Origin: Polytrichum commune
Taxonomy: Eukaryota; Streptophyta; Polytrichopsida; Polytrichales; Polytrichaceae
Reading direction: 5' to 3'
Length of the DNA stretch: 64,000 nucleotides
Assembly (NCBI GenBank): GCA_950295325.1
Contig: OX485803.1
Span: forward strand, 29,450,001 to 29,514,000
This document shows positions 12,664-24,397 of this stretch, in pieces; the first letter of the stretch is position 1, and each line of letters begins with the position of its first letter. The notes under the pieces were generated by a model. The model had not been told where the DNA came from. It was given only the letters and a program-made list of their open reading frames with translations, and made no database searches. Position numbers and translations under genes: made by a program.

Positions 12664-12793
12664 TCAGGGGCCCTAAAGTCCATCACCCCGTCTCAATATC
12701 TAGGATCTTAGCAGATGCACCACTTTCACCACTGTCACGTCTACATCTGGCCAAGATACTGGAGAGAGGTGATGGACTTCAGAGGGCCTCTGG
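12664..12793. other. Long imperfect hairpin (miRNA-precursor-like foldback)
   Basis: The left arm (about 12664-12706) and right arm (about 12744-12793) are reverse complements over about 42 bases. They include a perfect 11-base core, AAGTCCATCAC, paired with GTGATGGACTT, plus several G:U pairs and a 2-base bulge. The loop is about 37 bases. Size and pairing resemble a plant MIRNA foldback, but I cannot fold it or check expression. It lies 240 bases upstream of the CASP-like start codon. Confidence 0.5.
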
Positions 12794-13031
12794 GTCGGGT
12801 CCTCCAGCCCACTTTAGCCTTCTGAAACTGGTTATATGTAGTCATGCGATGTGATGTAACCTTCGTAAATTCCACATCTTGTTAAAATGGCTTGTGTTTT
12901 CAGCTTTCAGGATGGGTTTCTGAATATTGTTCTTGTACTGTGTTGATGATCAACAGGACAGCAGGGACGTCAGCTAAATAATAATTTAATCCTTGTTGGC
13001 CTGTAAGCTGTGTGGGAAAGATTAAGACAAG

Positions 13032-15038
13032 ATGTCAGCTGTTCCAGTAAGCGACCCTTATGGCACGAAGAGGGCACCTGTGTATTCAAATGGAGCGGGA
13101 GGCGCTCCATACGATGGGGAACCCAGAAGAGCGCATCGAGCTCACCATTGTCTCAGCTTCATTCTACACATGTTAACGGCCCTGGCCACAGCAGCCGCGC
13201 TCATCACCATGTTGAAAGCTAATCAAACGGTGATTGTCGGGGGATCTACCGTCCGAGCTCGATGGAACGATTTCGGTGCCTTCAAGTAAGCAACACCACT
13301 CTCCTTCTTTGTTGGCCTGTTTTGCTTATCACTGCAAGCATACAAGTCTTGGGCACTTGACCTACATCACTGAAAACTTATCCTTTGTCATTAGAAAATT
13401 ATATTCGAAAAATTCGGCATAGTGATAGATTTGCACTGTTCTTGCACTGATGTAGGACGATCGCCTAGTACTCATGTGCTGGTAGTGTACTCTAGGCCTT
13501 CTTAAGAGAATAGTGTGCGTTCATATTTGATTGAGCATGTGTATGTCTAAATTCAATTTTCATGTCATTTCTTGGGAAGCTTGATCAATTACATGATGAC
13601 ACGTGCCATTTTTTTGGGGAAGGATTATGTTATGGCAAAAAGTATAATATATGCATTTTTTTTTACTCTTGTTAGTTTTCTTTAATATTATTAAAGATGT
13701 GTATATCGATGAGAATTTTTTTGCACACATGGGTTTGGTGGAGGGTCTTGTTTCATTGATGTTGTTACCTTTGTTTGTGTAGGTGGTTTGTGCTTGCAAA
13801 CGCAATCGTTTGCGCTTATTCAATCTTGGCAGCGATCGCTGCATTGCTGGGTATATGTACCCCAAGGGGCCCCTTCAGTGTCTCTCCCGTTGCATGGCTC
13901 ACTTTCCTGGTTGACTTTGTAAGTTTTCTTAACCTTGGCAATTAATCTATTTTATTTATTTATTTAAGTAAGTGCGGGTTGTTAGTTTGAGCGTCGTAAG
14001 GGTGCTTTATGTAAGCGTCCTACCAAACACCCACATGCTTGCAAATTTCCTTCTGGCTACTGACTACGGTGCCATACATATGAACTGTCTGTCCTTATGA
14101 AGTCACTTGGGAAAGAAGAGAATTTGTGCAAATATTTATCGCATAATTTCAGAAAAATTGTGGGTGGAATTTTAAACTTCACGCTCTAGACTTGACATAA
14201 CCTTCTCAAGGGGCATAAAGTTTAATATATTACCTTTGTTCAGTATCTGAGATCAGGCTAGATGTTAGCACTCTTGAAAGTAGTACTATCCTAGACATTT
14301 GATAGGGATGATGATCTAACTTCAGGGGTCTTTCCGTTTGTCTAATGAACAATCTAGAGTGATTATTCTTCGACATAGGCAAAAATGTGTTATTCTGGAT
14401 AGTTTTCTCTCTGCACCCACTTCTTGTAGGATTTGAAGCACGCAATGAGTGCGAGATGATTAGCAAGTCCAAATTGTGCACTTAACTCGTTTGCCTCATA
14501 ATATTATCAGCTTGGAAGATTATTTCACTCATTGTCAAAGTGAAGACTCTCCTGCTCGTTAAGTGGTCATACAAGTTTTCATCATGTTGAGAACTGAATT
14601 TAGAATGGTCAGGATATTTTCCGCATACAGTCCAATCTCCTTTAATTACATGTCTTTTTAGTGTCCGTTCTTAGGTCCACTCTTAACCGTGCACTGAAAT
14701 TTACGGTGTGCAAAAGATTGCCATGTTCAATTAATGCGTTTACTCTTTTCATGTTGGCATAACTAATTCTCTGTGTCTTGGATGGTTTTAAACATCAGCT
14801 CTTGGCAAGCGCTTTAATGTCAGCCGCTGCATCGGCTACAACTTTGGCTTGGATCGGTTACAAGGGCCAATCGACTGCCGGGTGGGCATCTACTTGTGGC
14901 ATTGTACACGGTTTCTGCAGACGCGCTGGCGGAGCCCTGATTGCGAGTTACATTGGTTGGGTGTTTTTGGCTCTGTCCACCATCTTGGCTGCGATGGCCA
15001 TCCACAGGCTTCAACGCCGCAGAGCTGCATACGTTTAG
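13032..15038 (+). CDS. CASP-like (DUF588) four-helix membrane protein, three exons
   Basis: The family scaffolds plasma-membrane domains, best known at the Casparian strip; CASP-like members have broader, less known roles. Exons are 13032-13285, 13783-13918 and 14799-15038, with GTAAGC/GTGTAG and GTAAGT/CATCAG introns. The phases join cleanly to 209 residues, a normal family length. There is a polar N-terminal tail, then helices at about 41-62, 86-107, 121-149 and 178-200. Family marks include the Asp of FLVDF in helix 3 (residue 129) and the second-loop Cys pair in [12 protein letters not shown]. The Arg usual in helix 1 appears as His in FILHML. The family match rests on topology and these marks, so the subfamily is uncertain. 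The gene looks intact. Confidence 0.88.
14415..14665. repeat. Repeat in CASP-like intron 2, also at 38618-38880
   Basis: The intron segment and the distant copy share CACTTCTNNTAGGAT, GAT(G/-)NTTAGCAA, CCTCATAAT, TTAAGTGGTCA versus TTAAATGGTCA, GAATNTAGAATG and CAATCTCCTTT/CAATCTTTTCT then ACATGTC, in the same order. It is a dispersed repeat that sits within a host intron. Confidence 0.65.
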
Positions 15039-15422
15039 AACAACAAACAAGCAATGGTTTCGACCATTCGATGTTTGAAAGTTACAGGGGCGATCGATGA
15101 ATTGCTGGGGTTTATTAAGTTGCTGCGAACTAACTAACGACTAATTTGTAGATACTTGAATTGGACTTCGATTCTGCTGCGAGCGAGTTTATAAGCAACG
15201 TGTAATTATAAGCTTTAAAGTCGGCGTCTTTGGCGATTGATCGAAGAGTTTGGGATATCATCTCCCACTCGTACACAGAATGTGAGGATTATACCTTTGG
15301 AGGTGTTGCCTTGTAGATGCAAAGAGTAAATTTGAATAGTTGAGTTGATTCATTGGTTTTGATGGATTAGAGACATATAGATTTACACACAACCATCAAT
15401 GCAGTTTGATGTGGTATTTATC

Positions 15423-15428
15423 AATAAA
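15423..15428 (+). terminator. Candidate poly(A) signal of the CASP-like gene
   Basis: AATAAA lies about 385 bases after the stop codon in an AT-rich context and is followed by GT-rich sequence. The position is plausible; there is no direct evidence of use. Confidence 0.4.
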
Positions 15429-15438
15429 AGTTGCGTTT

Positions 15439-16961
15439 ATTTCGGCAATCGATGTTTAGAGCCGTGGCAAAATTTCTGGGGGTTGTAGTTTTTGTAATCA
15501 CCTACTCTGTACACAGCTTCATCACAACTTTAAGAGCACTTCTGTTGTAAAGGGTCTCTCAAACCAATTAAGTGTGAAATCATTCACATCAATCTTATAT
15601 TTAATTAAAGTAAGTGCATTTGAGATTTAATTAGCCTTAATTACTTCAGTAACCCTATTTTTAAAATTTTAATTAGCCTTAATTGCTTAATGAAATTTAA
15701 TCTCACTTATTTAGTTCGAATGTGTATGAACATTTGTGTAAGTATAAGGAATCAAGAAAACTATCATAAAATAAGGTAACATGGTTTTACCATGAGAGGC
15801 TCTATTCTAAAATGACATTTTAAAAGTAATTATTTTGAATTACTCACTCTTTCATATTAAATTGGAAATTTTGGTGAGCTTCCACCTACTTTCACCAAGC
15901 CTTATTCATTCTGCCATGCATTACTCATGCCCTTTTACTACTCAAAAAGGCAATCTACACAATGTCTCTATCCCATGACATGGAATAAAGCGAATGAAAA
16001 ACTAAAAATAACACACTAATTTAATTTTCATTTTAAAACAACAAAGACCCTTTCAAATGGTGTCGCATAAAATATAAGGTCCTCAATGAAAATGAGGATT
16101 TTGTAATATTTTAGACTTCAAGTTAATTATATGCTTTATTGACGGTGTCACTTCAGGAATGTAATCCTAATCAATTGCATATTTACTAGGGGGTAGTGAA
16201 CAAACATATTGGATTTTGAACCTTGAAAGTGAAGAACACTTAATATTGGTTTTGTTGACAAGTGGCCATGAAAAATGCAAGGGCAATTTATTTTTTGAAG
16301 TTAGACAAGGTGGGCAATAATTTTTGGTCGGGATGAGAAAGTTTCGAATTTGATGGGGTCATGGCTTGGCAAAGTTGGGCCCATGCGGTTTGGCATGAAC
16401 TCTAGCCCCCAACTCTCTATTTGGAGGTTTTGGTTGGATAAACAACCTCATATTTTTTAGAGCAAGGTTTACAAAAAGAGGCTCTTTTAACCATCGATGA
16501 TAAATATATTTTCCCATCTATGATATGAAAACTTGCCACCTTAACTTTGAAATCTCAAATAATTGATAATAACAAGAGAAATTTGGGGGATTTGATGGAC
16601 ATCATAAATTTAAAAATTGTGAAGGTTAATCATCTTTTGATTCCAAAAAGATTTTGACTTTGGTATTGACTATTTGTTGAAAACAATTAGTGACAAAATC
16701 TAGAACACTCTATGGATGTCATAAAATTCTCAAGGTCAAATTACTATAATACATCTAAGTTGTTCACATTTTCATCTATTGCCACATTCTTAAGAATGTG
16801 CAAGAATGCTCTCTTTCTATTTAGACTCAAGAAGTAATCCAAGAATCAAGGTAAGTTACATGGATGAATGCCAGAAATAGTATAAGTGACAAGCTCTTAG
16901 TGGTCGATACTATATTGTTACTTATATATGCACAAAGCCTTCGACCATCTACTCAGCTTAA
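15439..16961. other. AT-rich stretch without recognised features
   Basis: I see no gene or bounded repeat. A short internal repeat, TTTAATTAGCCTTAATT, occurs twice near 15.63-15.69 kb. Confidence 0.5.
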
Positions 16962-16969
16962 CCCTTGAA

Positions 16970-17379
16970 CACGGGGGGATCACACCCCTTTACATTTCAT
17001 AACCACGTGCGATAAAATTTTGCTACCCTATATTACATGCCATAGATAAATTTTAAAATTATGATATTTTTTCTACATACACATAACCATTGATAATATC
17101 TTTTGTATATTTTTTTGAAATTTTTAGTCATCTTCATTTTTTGTAGTAATTTGTTTAGTTCAATGTTGCGTCATTCTAGTTAGAAACGGTATGTTTTAGA
17201 AAAAAAACAAATCATCAAATTTGGGTACCAATTTTTACTATGTAATAGATACTATGTATATCTACTCAAGAAAAAAAAATCATAAACTTTTGAACCATTT
17301 TGGTGATGCTTTATGTAAAAAGTAGATTTTGTTTTATCGCACGTGGTGTTCAACTTGACAATGAAGTGCACCCCCCGTG
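16970..17379. mobile_element. Small non-autonomous DNA element (MITE) with 8-bp target duplication
   Basis: The direct repeat CCCTTGAA flanks the element at 16962-16969 and 17380-17387. The element starts CACGGGGGG and ends CCCCCCGTG. Further in, CACGTGCGATAAAA (near 17004) is the inverted match of TTTTATCGCACGTG (near 17331). An 8-bp duplication fits hAT and also some Mutator-type MITEs. It is 410 bp, with no coding frame. Confidence 0.85.
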
Positions 17380-17856
17380 CCCTTGAAGATTCACTTGGTG
17401 TTTTTCAATATCAAGATGACTTAAGATGAATGCTTTTTAATGCTCTGTGGGAGCCCAATATTCTACGGAAATACGGAAATACGGAAATACGGATCCATTT
17501 TCCATATTTTACCCTGCGCGTATGAGGACAATAGGGTCTCTTAGGGTAAATTAATTGTACTAGGAAATAGGGCATTCTAAATCCGCCTCGCACGATAAAA
17601 ATGATAAAAAGGGGTATTGTTACCGGTCCGGCAAATTGGACCAGGAGGACCATTTGATTATGGTCCGGACCGCTGGTCTGGACCAAGTAACGATTACGCC
17701 ATGTTTACCCAACGGTCCGGCTGGTAACGACAATTACAACGGAATTGTGGCGGTTGGGGGAAACCATTGGGGAACCGTTGTGAAACCGTCGGAAGACGGT
17801 TGGCTACCGTTTTCGTTTAAAACGAACGGTAACAGGGGAAGGAAGAGGGAGGAAGG

Positions 17857-17864
17857 ATATTTAA
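17857..17864 (+). promoter_or_regulatory. Candidate TATA element of the CCGGA-rich unit
   Basis: ATATTTAA in an otherwise GC-rich region, about 245 bases before the gag-like start codon. Confidence 0.35.
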
Positions 17865-18101
17865 GGGTCCCTTCCCCTTCCTCCCCACTTTTTCGCAAGA
17901 GGAAAATTTGTTGAGAGAACGAGTGGTGAGGTTGGTTTTTTTTTTTTCTCGAGCCGCCAGCAGTTGGATTGCTGGGACTCCGCAATTTCCAGTTACCGGC
18001 AGTTGGCTTGCCGGGACTCCGTGGCAATTGAGCGGAAGAGGGGAAATCCGGAGGGGAGAGAATTTCCGTAGCTGTAACAAAGGTTGAGAGAAGAAAGGAA
18101 A

Positions 18102-20048
18102 ATGCCGGAAGCACGGGAAGAGGATTGGAGGGAATCCATTCCGATTCCGCTCAAAGCCCTCATCCTTGCAATTCCGAGGGAGGACGGGGAGCTGCAGGAG
18201 TTAGCGGAGGATCTCCGGGTTATGGGTTGCGCGGGGTTGCTCGCCAAACCCTGGAACCTCCGAGCGGAAGATACCCTCCGGGAATTCAAGTTCGAGAGAG
18301 GAAATCAGTGGCTGGGAACTAAAAGGAGGGATCCGGATAGTTGGACTCCGGAAGTCTGGAATAGGGTTTATGGGTTTCCGAGAGGAATTGCAGAGGGAAG
18401 GGCCGGCCGCCGCAATGGCCTGTTCGCCGGAAAGTTTAGAGGGGACGCGGACCCGAAGGACGGCTTCCACCCCGGGAACTGCCGGAACCTTAGAGAGCGG
18501 AGGGTATTAGAATTCCTCCTACCCATCCTTAACCCGGACAAGCCTAAGCGGATCAGCCTTACCATGGCTAACACCCTGTTCGGTGCTATGTCCGGAATCC
18601 GGCCCGTGAATTGGGGGTTGATAATTCACGAAGTAGTAGGGCGGGCCCTCCCCAATATAGGCCGGAAACCCTCCTTCCTCTCCCCCTACATTCTGCACCT
18701 CTATCAGCACTTTGACTGCATCACGGCCGAGGAGGAGGACCTGCTGACTATAGCGGCGGACGAGGTCACCTACAAGCTCCATCCGGAAGTTGAAGACATC
18801 GAGACGGAAACCTCAAGCGACCCCATCATTCCGGAAGCGCCTCCCTCTTCACCCGGAAGTCCGCCGCCGATCCTCCAGAGACCAACCTCTCCTCCCCCTC
18901 ATTATCATCCGGAAGCCGGACCCAGCCGGGAAACCACTTGGCGGAACGTGGATCTCTCCGCTTGGGACTTTTCGGAAAATCCCTTCAAGCGGGTCCAGGA
19001 GGGGCTGGAGGATCTGCAGAACCAGTACTTCCGGTTGGAACACATCGTCCGAGGAGCGAACTAGGCCCTGGACGACTGCGGACCCATAAATATTCTCCGG
19101 GAGTTGGCGAAGAGGGCGGATAGGAAGGAGCTCGAGTAAGCCAAGACGGAAAACACTCACCTCACCGCGCAGGTAGCAGCCATGACTCAGGAGCTGAGTT
19201 AGAAGAGCGAGGAGATCCGGAAGTACCACGCGGAGCAGGCAGTGGTCTTCAGCCGGATCCGGGAGCTGGTGGGGCATCCGGCAGAGATCGTCAACAAGGC
19301 GCATCTCAACGACCGGATGATGGAGTCCGGAGAACCAGCCTCCGCTAGGCAGACCCTCCCCATCCTCGTGAAATACTCACGAACGATGAAGGATCTCCTG
19401 GCGGAAATCCAGAGGGTGATTCCGCCAAGCGGAACACCCCGGCGGGTACTCTATCCGGGTCCGCCCGGGTCACCAACCGGAACCCTCTATGAGGTAGTTG
19501 GTGAAGTCGCCTTGGTCCAGAATCCGCCAACGGCTGCAGGGCCCAGCCAGCAGGGAGGCGACTCTCGGCCTGCCAATTCCGAAAGAGCTCCGGAAAGGAT
19601 CCGCTCTCCCCAAGTGAGGCAGAAAAGCACCGGGTCTGTTAGATCCGGACGAGGCCAGTCCCCTGTTCCACGGACCTCGGATCGGTCCCAGACTCCGGAC
19701 AGAGCTCGGACCCCTATAAGGCACCAAACTTCGGATCGAGAGGCGACTCCGAGTAGGGGTAAGGCCCCTATGACCCAAGCCTCGCCGTCGTCTCCTCCGG
19801 ACTGCCAAATGGTGAACTCATTCCCTCCGCCACCCTCAAGGGCGGCCTCCACCAGGGATCCGCGGACTACCTCGATCTCGGGAGGACAGAATCCGGAACA
19901 GCGCACCGGAAGCGATCCTTCCCCGATCCGGAGCGTCCGGAAGGGAAATACAGTTTCCGGAACACCACGGACAGAAGGAGCAGGGGACTCGGAGGATGAG
20001 ATTGCCCCTTCTCCAAACATGAGGAGGATGCTAACGCGGCTACAGTAG
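18102..20048 (+). pseudogene. Gag-like retroelement protein with three in-frame stops
   Basis: One continuous frame of about 648 codons is broken only by TAG at 19062, TAA at 19137 and TAG at 19200. The start is the first ATG (MPEAREEDWR). The N-terminal half is globular: IPLKALILAIPRE, WNRVYGFPRG, GLFAGKFRGDADPKDGF, then NTLFGAMSGIRPVNWGLIIH and PYILHLYQHFD, about residues 90-230. That pattern resembles gag-like proteins repeated in plant genomes, but I cannot name a family with certainty. A Pro/Ser-rich linker follows. A predicted helical, charged stretch spans the stops. The C-terminal third is Arg/Ser/Pro-rich, low complexity, ending MRRMLTRLQ. There is no CCHC knuckle. Each stop is one C-to-T step from Gln (CAG, CAA, CAG). 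Confidence 0.6.
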
Positions 20049-20580
20049 GCATCACCGGGAGGGGGCTCATCCGCCGTCAGCGGCCTCGGCAACCATTCGA
20101 AGGAGGGAGCAGCTCAGAAGAAGCACCGCTCTTCTTAGCTTTGGACGGTAGTTAGATTAGTTAGGCAGAATAGAGATAGGAAGATAGGACTTAGGAGTTT
20201 TTGAAGTTGAGGAATAAAATTCTCCCTTGGGTTTTGTCAGCGGAAAATCCGGATCTCGATCCGGAAAATCCGGGAGGACAGAAGCAGTTAGGGTTTTCTT
20301 AGGGGCGGCCGCCTGCAGATTAGGGATTTTGGGCCTCTACTTAAGGCTGAATAAGGAGTTGGAGAGGGGTTCCTTCTCCATTGTTGTATTTTGATTGCTC
20401 CTACTCTAATAAACTTCTTGATTTCTCATTCCTTGACTTTCCTTGATTAATTTTGTGTACGAATGATTCGGAGATTGTTAGCGGAGGAGAGAGAGCAAAA
20501 GGGGATAGGAGTTCCGGATAGGACATGGGAGAAGAGACCCGGATCAGATCTAGTTATTGCCTTGCGGATCCTCTCTGTGT

Positions 20581-21040
20581 GTAGTGGGAGGGAAACCTCA
20601 CTATTCCGGATGGTTGAGTAACGTCTAGGTGGGATAGCCGCTGGGAGGATTGGGTGAGATCCGGAAGGGGTCCGGACTTACGCCATCCGAGCTTCTGAAG
20701 AGGTCCCACCGCCCTTAGACGGACCAATCCGGCAAGTGGTACGGATCGCCCAGTTAACTCAGATTGAGTAGAGCCCAAGGTAGTGGTAGCTGGATCGATC
20801 CGTCAGAAGGAGGAGGGAAGGACCGGAACAGTTAGGATTCCGGGTCGGAGGCCATCTCCGGAGTGTAGTGGGAAGGGGACCTCATTGTTCCGGGTGTCCG
20901 GGTAACGTCTAGGTGAGATAGCCGTGAGGAGGACTGGGTAAAGATCCGGGAGGGATCCGGACTTGCGCCAATCTGATCTTCTGAAGAGGTTTCACCGCTT
21001 TTGGATGGGACAATCCGGAAAGTGGTACGGATCACCCACT
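20581..21040. repeat. Two tandem copies of a 175-bp segment, period 284 bp
   Basis: Copies at 20581-20753 and 20865-21040 share GTAGTGGGA, GTAACGTCTAGGTG, GATAGCCG, GATCTTCTGAAGAGGT (GAGCTTCTGAAGAGGT in copy 1), CAATCCGG and AAGTGGTACGGATC. Copy 1 follows a GGATCC and copy 2 a CCATCTCC. They lie downstream of the gag-like frame, probably in its 3' untranslated or LTR region. Confidence 0.85.
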
Positions 21041-22603
21041 TATTCCGTCGAGCCAGATCTCCGGGTGGAATCTGGAATACTCCGGTCGTTGTAGTCTTAA
21101 GATATAATCCGGATTTCCTTGTGTGACCTACCAAGACGGATTTGGCCAATCCGGATTGGTTGTGAGGGAATATCTGGATCCCAATCTTATAAGGGACGTC
21201 TTCACCGGAAGAAACCAACTATTCTAGAGGGTAGAACGTAGAGGGGTAAATCTGGACCATAGGGGTGAGTAAGTATTATAATTAAGACCTAAAAGATACA
21301 ATCCGGAAAGGCAAAATCCGGAGGAGGAAAAGTTTCCAAAAGACCGGAAGGCCGGAAACCGGAGTTTCCGGAAATTCGGCTAAGGAGTGGAAGATAAGTG
21401 GGTACGGAGAGTTCTCGACCTCCTACACTTCACAGAATCCCCGGACGATACTAGGGTCATCTGGACAAAACCGGATTAGGCACTTAAAAACGCCAATCCG
21501 GATATTTTGGTGTTCGTGTGTTCCCACATGCTCAAATGTTGTTCACACCAAAAAACATATATTGTTACAAAACACATAGAGATTATGTCCATATGGTTGT
21601 ACCTAAGTTTTACATCTTGACATGGCATAAATCCACATACAAGATTTTGATTATAAATATTTACCATTCATGTCAAGATATAGTATAACAAAATTGTGCT
21701 CAAGGATCAAAACTAACACGTGCACAACATAGTACAACATATTGGGAAAAAAATATACAAACATCTATCACAACAATCAAACCAGAAGATGTTGTCTCTA
21801 CCGCATAGTTTGTGGAAACAAATGTTCCATGAATATCCTAATTGATGATGCCGATTCTTGCTTCAATGAATTAATTCTTCACTTCCATTACCTTTTTCTA
21901 TATAAGTGTACTAGGGTGAGTGGGCTTAATTGATTACTTATCTTAATCAATAATGGTGGAGCATAATTCTTTCCACAATTAAATTACCAAAGAAACTTAT
22001 GATCTCCTACCGCAAGAACCCTCTACATACTAAAAAGAAATACTACAACGTCCATAGAGATTCAATAGACATCACTTTCCGCCTCAACAACTCACTTTTA
22101 CACAACAACCGGTACCAAAGCCCATTCTACACCTCCCTCATTGCCTATCACAAATTAAACACAGAGAAATTCCTCAAGAAACTTGCCTCATTTAACATCA
22201 CAACCCTCCCCAAACTCCAAGATCTTACTAGTTTCCGCATACTCACACTTAATGAATTCTCATTAAAATTCCACACAAAATCTAGGCTCATTAAGAATGT
22301 CCTTCAACAAGCCGCCACGGTATTCCCCCCAACCACCCACTACACACCTACCAACACTCAACACACACTCCCACCCACACCGCTACCACAAAATCTCCAC
22401 ATCCCACATACCTCCTCCCCCCCCCCCCCCCCCCACAATGAAATACCTACACACAACCACTAGGCACCCCTATAATACATACATCAAACTTCAAACCCTC
22501 CTACCGAAAGACAAATGGGGAGCCAAAAAATGCACTTACCAATTTCAATGCCACTAGCAAACACCTCACAACAACTTCGTGAAATGGATATCTCTAAAAC
22601 ATA

Positions 22604-23157
22604 CTCCCTCTGTTTCATATCAAAAGTTACGTTTGGACATAATTTGCGTTACGAAACAAAAGATACGTTTGGTGAAATTTCTTTCAAACTTCGTCAAACG
22701 AATTGGAATGTTGCTATAAACAATGTAAATGTTGTTGCTGATGAACTACCAAGTCAATCAACTAACAATTTACCCAGGTTGGGCTTTTTCTTGTTGTTCA
22801 CAATGGGCTCCATCTCCACTCCGTGAGCATCACCGTCAACATCGATTTCATCAGAAATGGACATCGCCATGCCGTTTCTTCTCAAAAACCCTAACCCTAA
22901 ACACAAACCTTAAGGAGCACGAGTCTCAACCTCACTACTCATTAGCAAATGAGCTTCGGTGCCATCCGCCCAAAATGACGGGCTTCCAATGAAATTGGCG
23001 TTAAAAAAAATTTGATTTTTTTTTGGACACCCCTAGCTCACCGGAAAGTGCTTAGTGAGAGCTATACAACGCACACAATTTCGTGCTAAAAATGCGAAAA
23101 ATGACCTTAATCCCACATATTTAGTGAAACGTAACTTTTGATATGAAACGGAGGGAG
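22604..23157. mobile_element. Stowaway-type (Tc1/mariner) MITE nested in the retrotransposon
   Basis: The 27-bp inverted ends begin CTCCCTCTGTTTCATATC and end GATATGAAACGGAGGGAG, flanked by TA on both sides (22602-22603 and 23158-23159). CTCCCTC(C/T)GTTTC and a TA duplication are the accepted Stowaway signature. It is 554 bp, with no transposase. The retrotransposon sequence resumes immediately after it, so this insertion is younger. Confidence 0.95.
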
Positions 23158-23900
23158 TACCTCCTTAACCCCAACAACATCCTCTATGAACACAACCTAT
23201 TACTCATGTCAAAACTCTCACAATATTTTAATTTTAGAAAAAAAACTATAAATAAACACACTACCAGATAGTCAAAATCCCCCAACAACAGATAGATGAT
23301 TTGTTTGACCTAGCTTTAACATCCCACACCTCACACTCCACCCAACCTAGATACATGACAAAAATGACAACTACTAGACTACTACCATTAGAAAGATTAA
23401 TGTGGCTATAGGAAAAATATGCTACATACATAGCCTCACCCAAGCAAACCATCTCTCCCCCTCCTCAAGACTTTGCCACATAAATACACCTTTTAATCAA
23501 CCGTTATATAAAACCACTACACAGACATGCACCCCCTACCATCCCCCACACCCATAACCACCACACACACTCCCACCATCTATACTCGATAACCTCACAC
23601 TAACTAACTAACTAACTAACTAATTCACTCACTTATACTTTTCTAGTCTACTCACCTTTCCCACAACCTTCTAACACTACCACTCCCCACATGATAGAGA
23701 CATAATTTTTGGCTCACTTGGCCTGACATTCTCCTCTCACTAGACATGAAATAGGTACGCTCACATCACAGACTTGGATCTCCTACCCAAACTTATAAAA
23801 TGGGGAAGATTTGCAACCTTCCACAACCAAATTCAATCACGATAATCACCATCACCCATGATGATTGGTCAAGTAATAGAATCAATCTTATTCAATAGTT

Positions 23901-24397
23901 CCCAGGGAGTGCACTGTTCAAGTACTGTATTTATACACGTGGGTGCACAAAAAGGGGTATTATTTAAAACAAACATGTACAAAATGTACGTACAAGAGAC
24001 ATATTGCTATTAAGCAAGAAGTAGATATACATGAGGCTATAGAAAAATATATGTAAAGTACACATTTACGCGTTTACGCGTTCAAGTCAGACCTGGACCA
24101 AGAATCATGTGTTTTTTCATCCACTAAGTAACGACTTTATAACTAAAAATCCATGATTTGATATTATACATATAATAGGGCCATATTTTTGCATTTCCAA
24201 ACATTTGTACACATGTTATATACAAATTCTGTATTTGTTTTTGGACCCTTGTGTACATATGGAAATGTATTTTGAAGCAATGAGATTTGTAAGTATATTG
24301 CTTGATTTTAGCAAAAATAAAATGTATACAAGGGTATTTTAATAAGGGGCATGCACGCACGTGATGCTTGGTTTTAATGAATAGTGCACTCCCTGAG
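23901..24397. mobile_element. hAT-type MITE nested in the retrotransposon
   Basis: The perfect 8-bp target duplication CAATAGTT lies at 23893-23900 and 24398-24405. Inverted ends are CCCAGGGAGTGCACTGTTCA on the left and, read inward from the right, CTCAGGGAGTGCACTATTCA. It is 497 bp, AT-rich inside, without a coding frame. An 8-bp duplication with CAGGG-type ends fits the hAT superfamily. Confidence 0.92.

Larger units (their letters stand above)
8123..13031. other. Gene-free interval between RPL23A and the CASP-like gene
   Basis: I see no coding region here. The interval contains a diverged duplication (8450-8695 with 9835-10085), a 63-bp tandem pair (9009-9134), a dispersed repeat also found near 39 kb (9290-9435) and a long hairpin (12664-12793). 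The moderately GC-rich stretch at 11.4-11.9 kb contains CTAAATAAAG near 11440. It could belong to an upstream promoter or untranslated exon of the CASP-like gene, but the sequence does not prove it. Confidence 0.5.
17441..21490 (+). mobile_element. GC-richer gag-only retroelement-like unit saturated with CCGGA
   Basis: Base composition changes sharply at both limits. CCGGA occurs roughly fifty times between 18.0 and 21.5 kb by eye count, in coding and non-coding parts alike. A promoter-like ATATTTAA (17857-17864) precedes a 650-codon gag-like frame. After it come a second promoter-like segment (CTACTTAAGG near 20336), AATAAA near 20408 and a tandem repeat of about 284 bp period. I see no reverse transcriptase, integrase, zinc knuckle, matching LTR pair or target duplication. 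It could be a large non-autonomous LTR retrotransposon derivative. Limits are approximate. Confidence 0.55.

Noticed and set aside
19487-20092. 201-codon minus-strand frame opposite the gag-like protein
   Set aside because: It is a shadow of the GC-rich Arg/Ser/Pro-coding region on +.
17441-21490. Complete LTR retrotransposon
   Set aside because: I could not find a matching pair of LTRs, a primer-binding site, a target duplication or a pol region, so only a retroelement-like unit is claimed.
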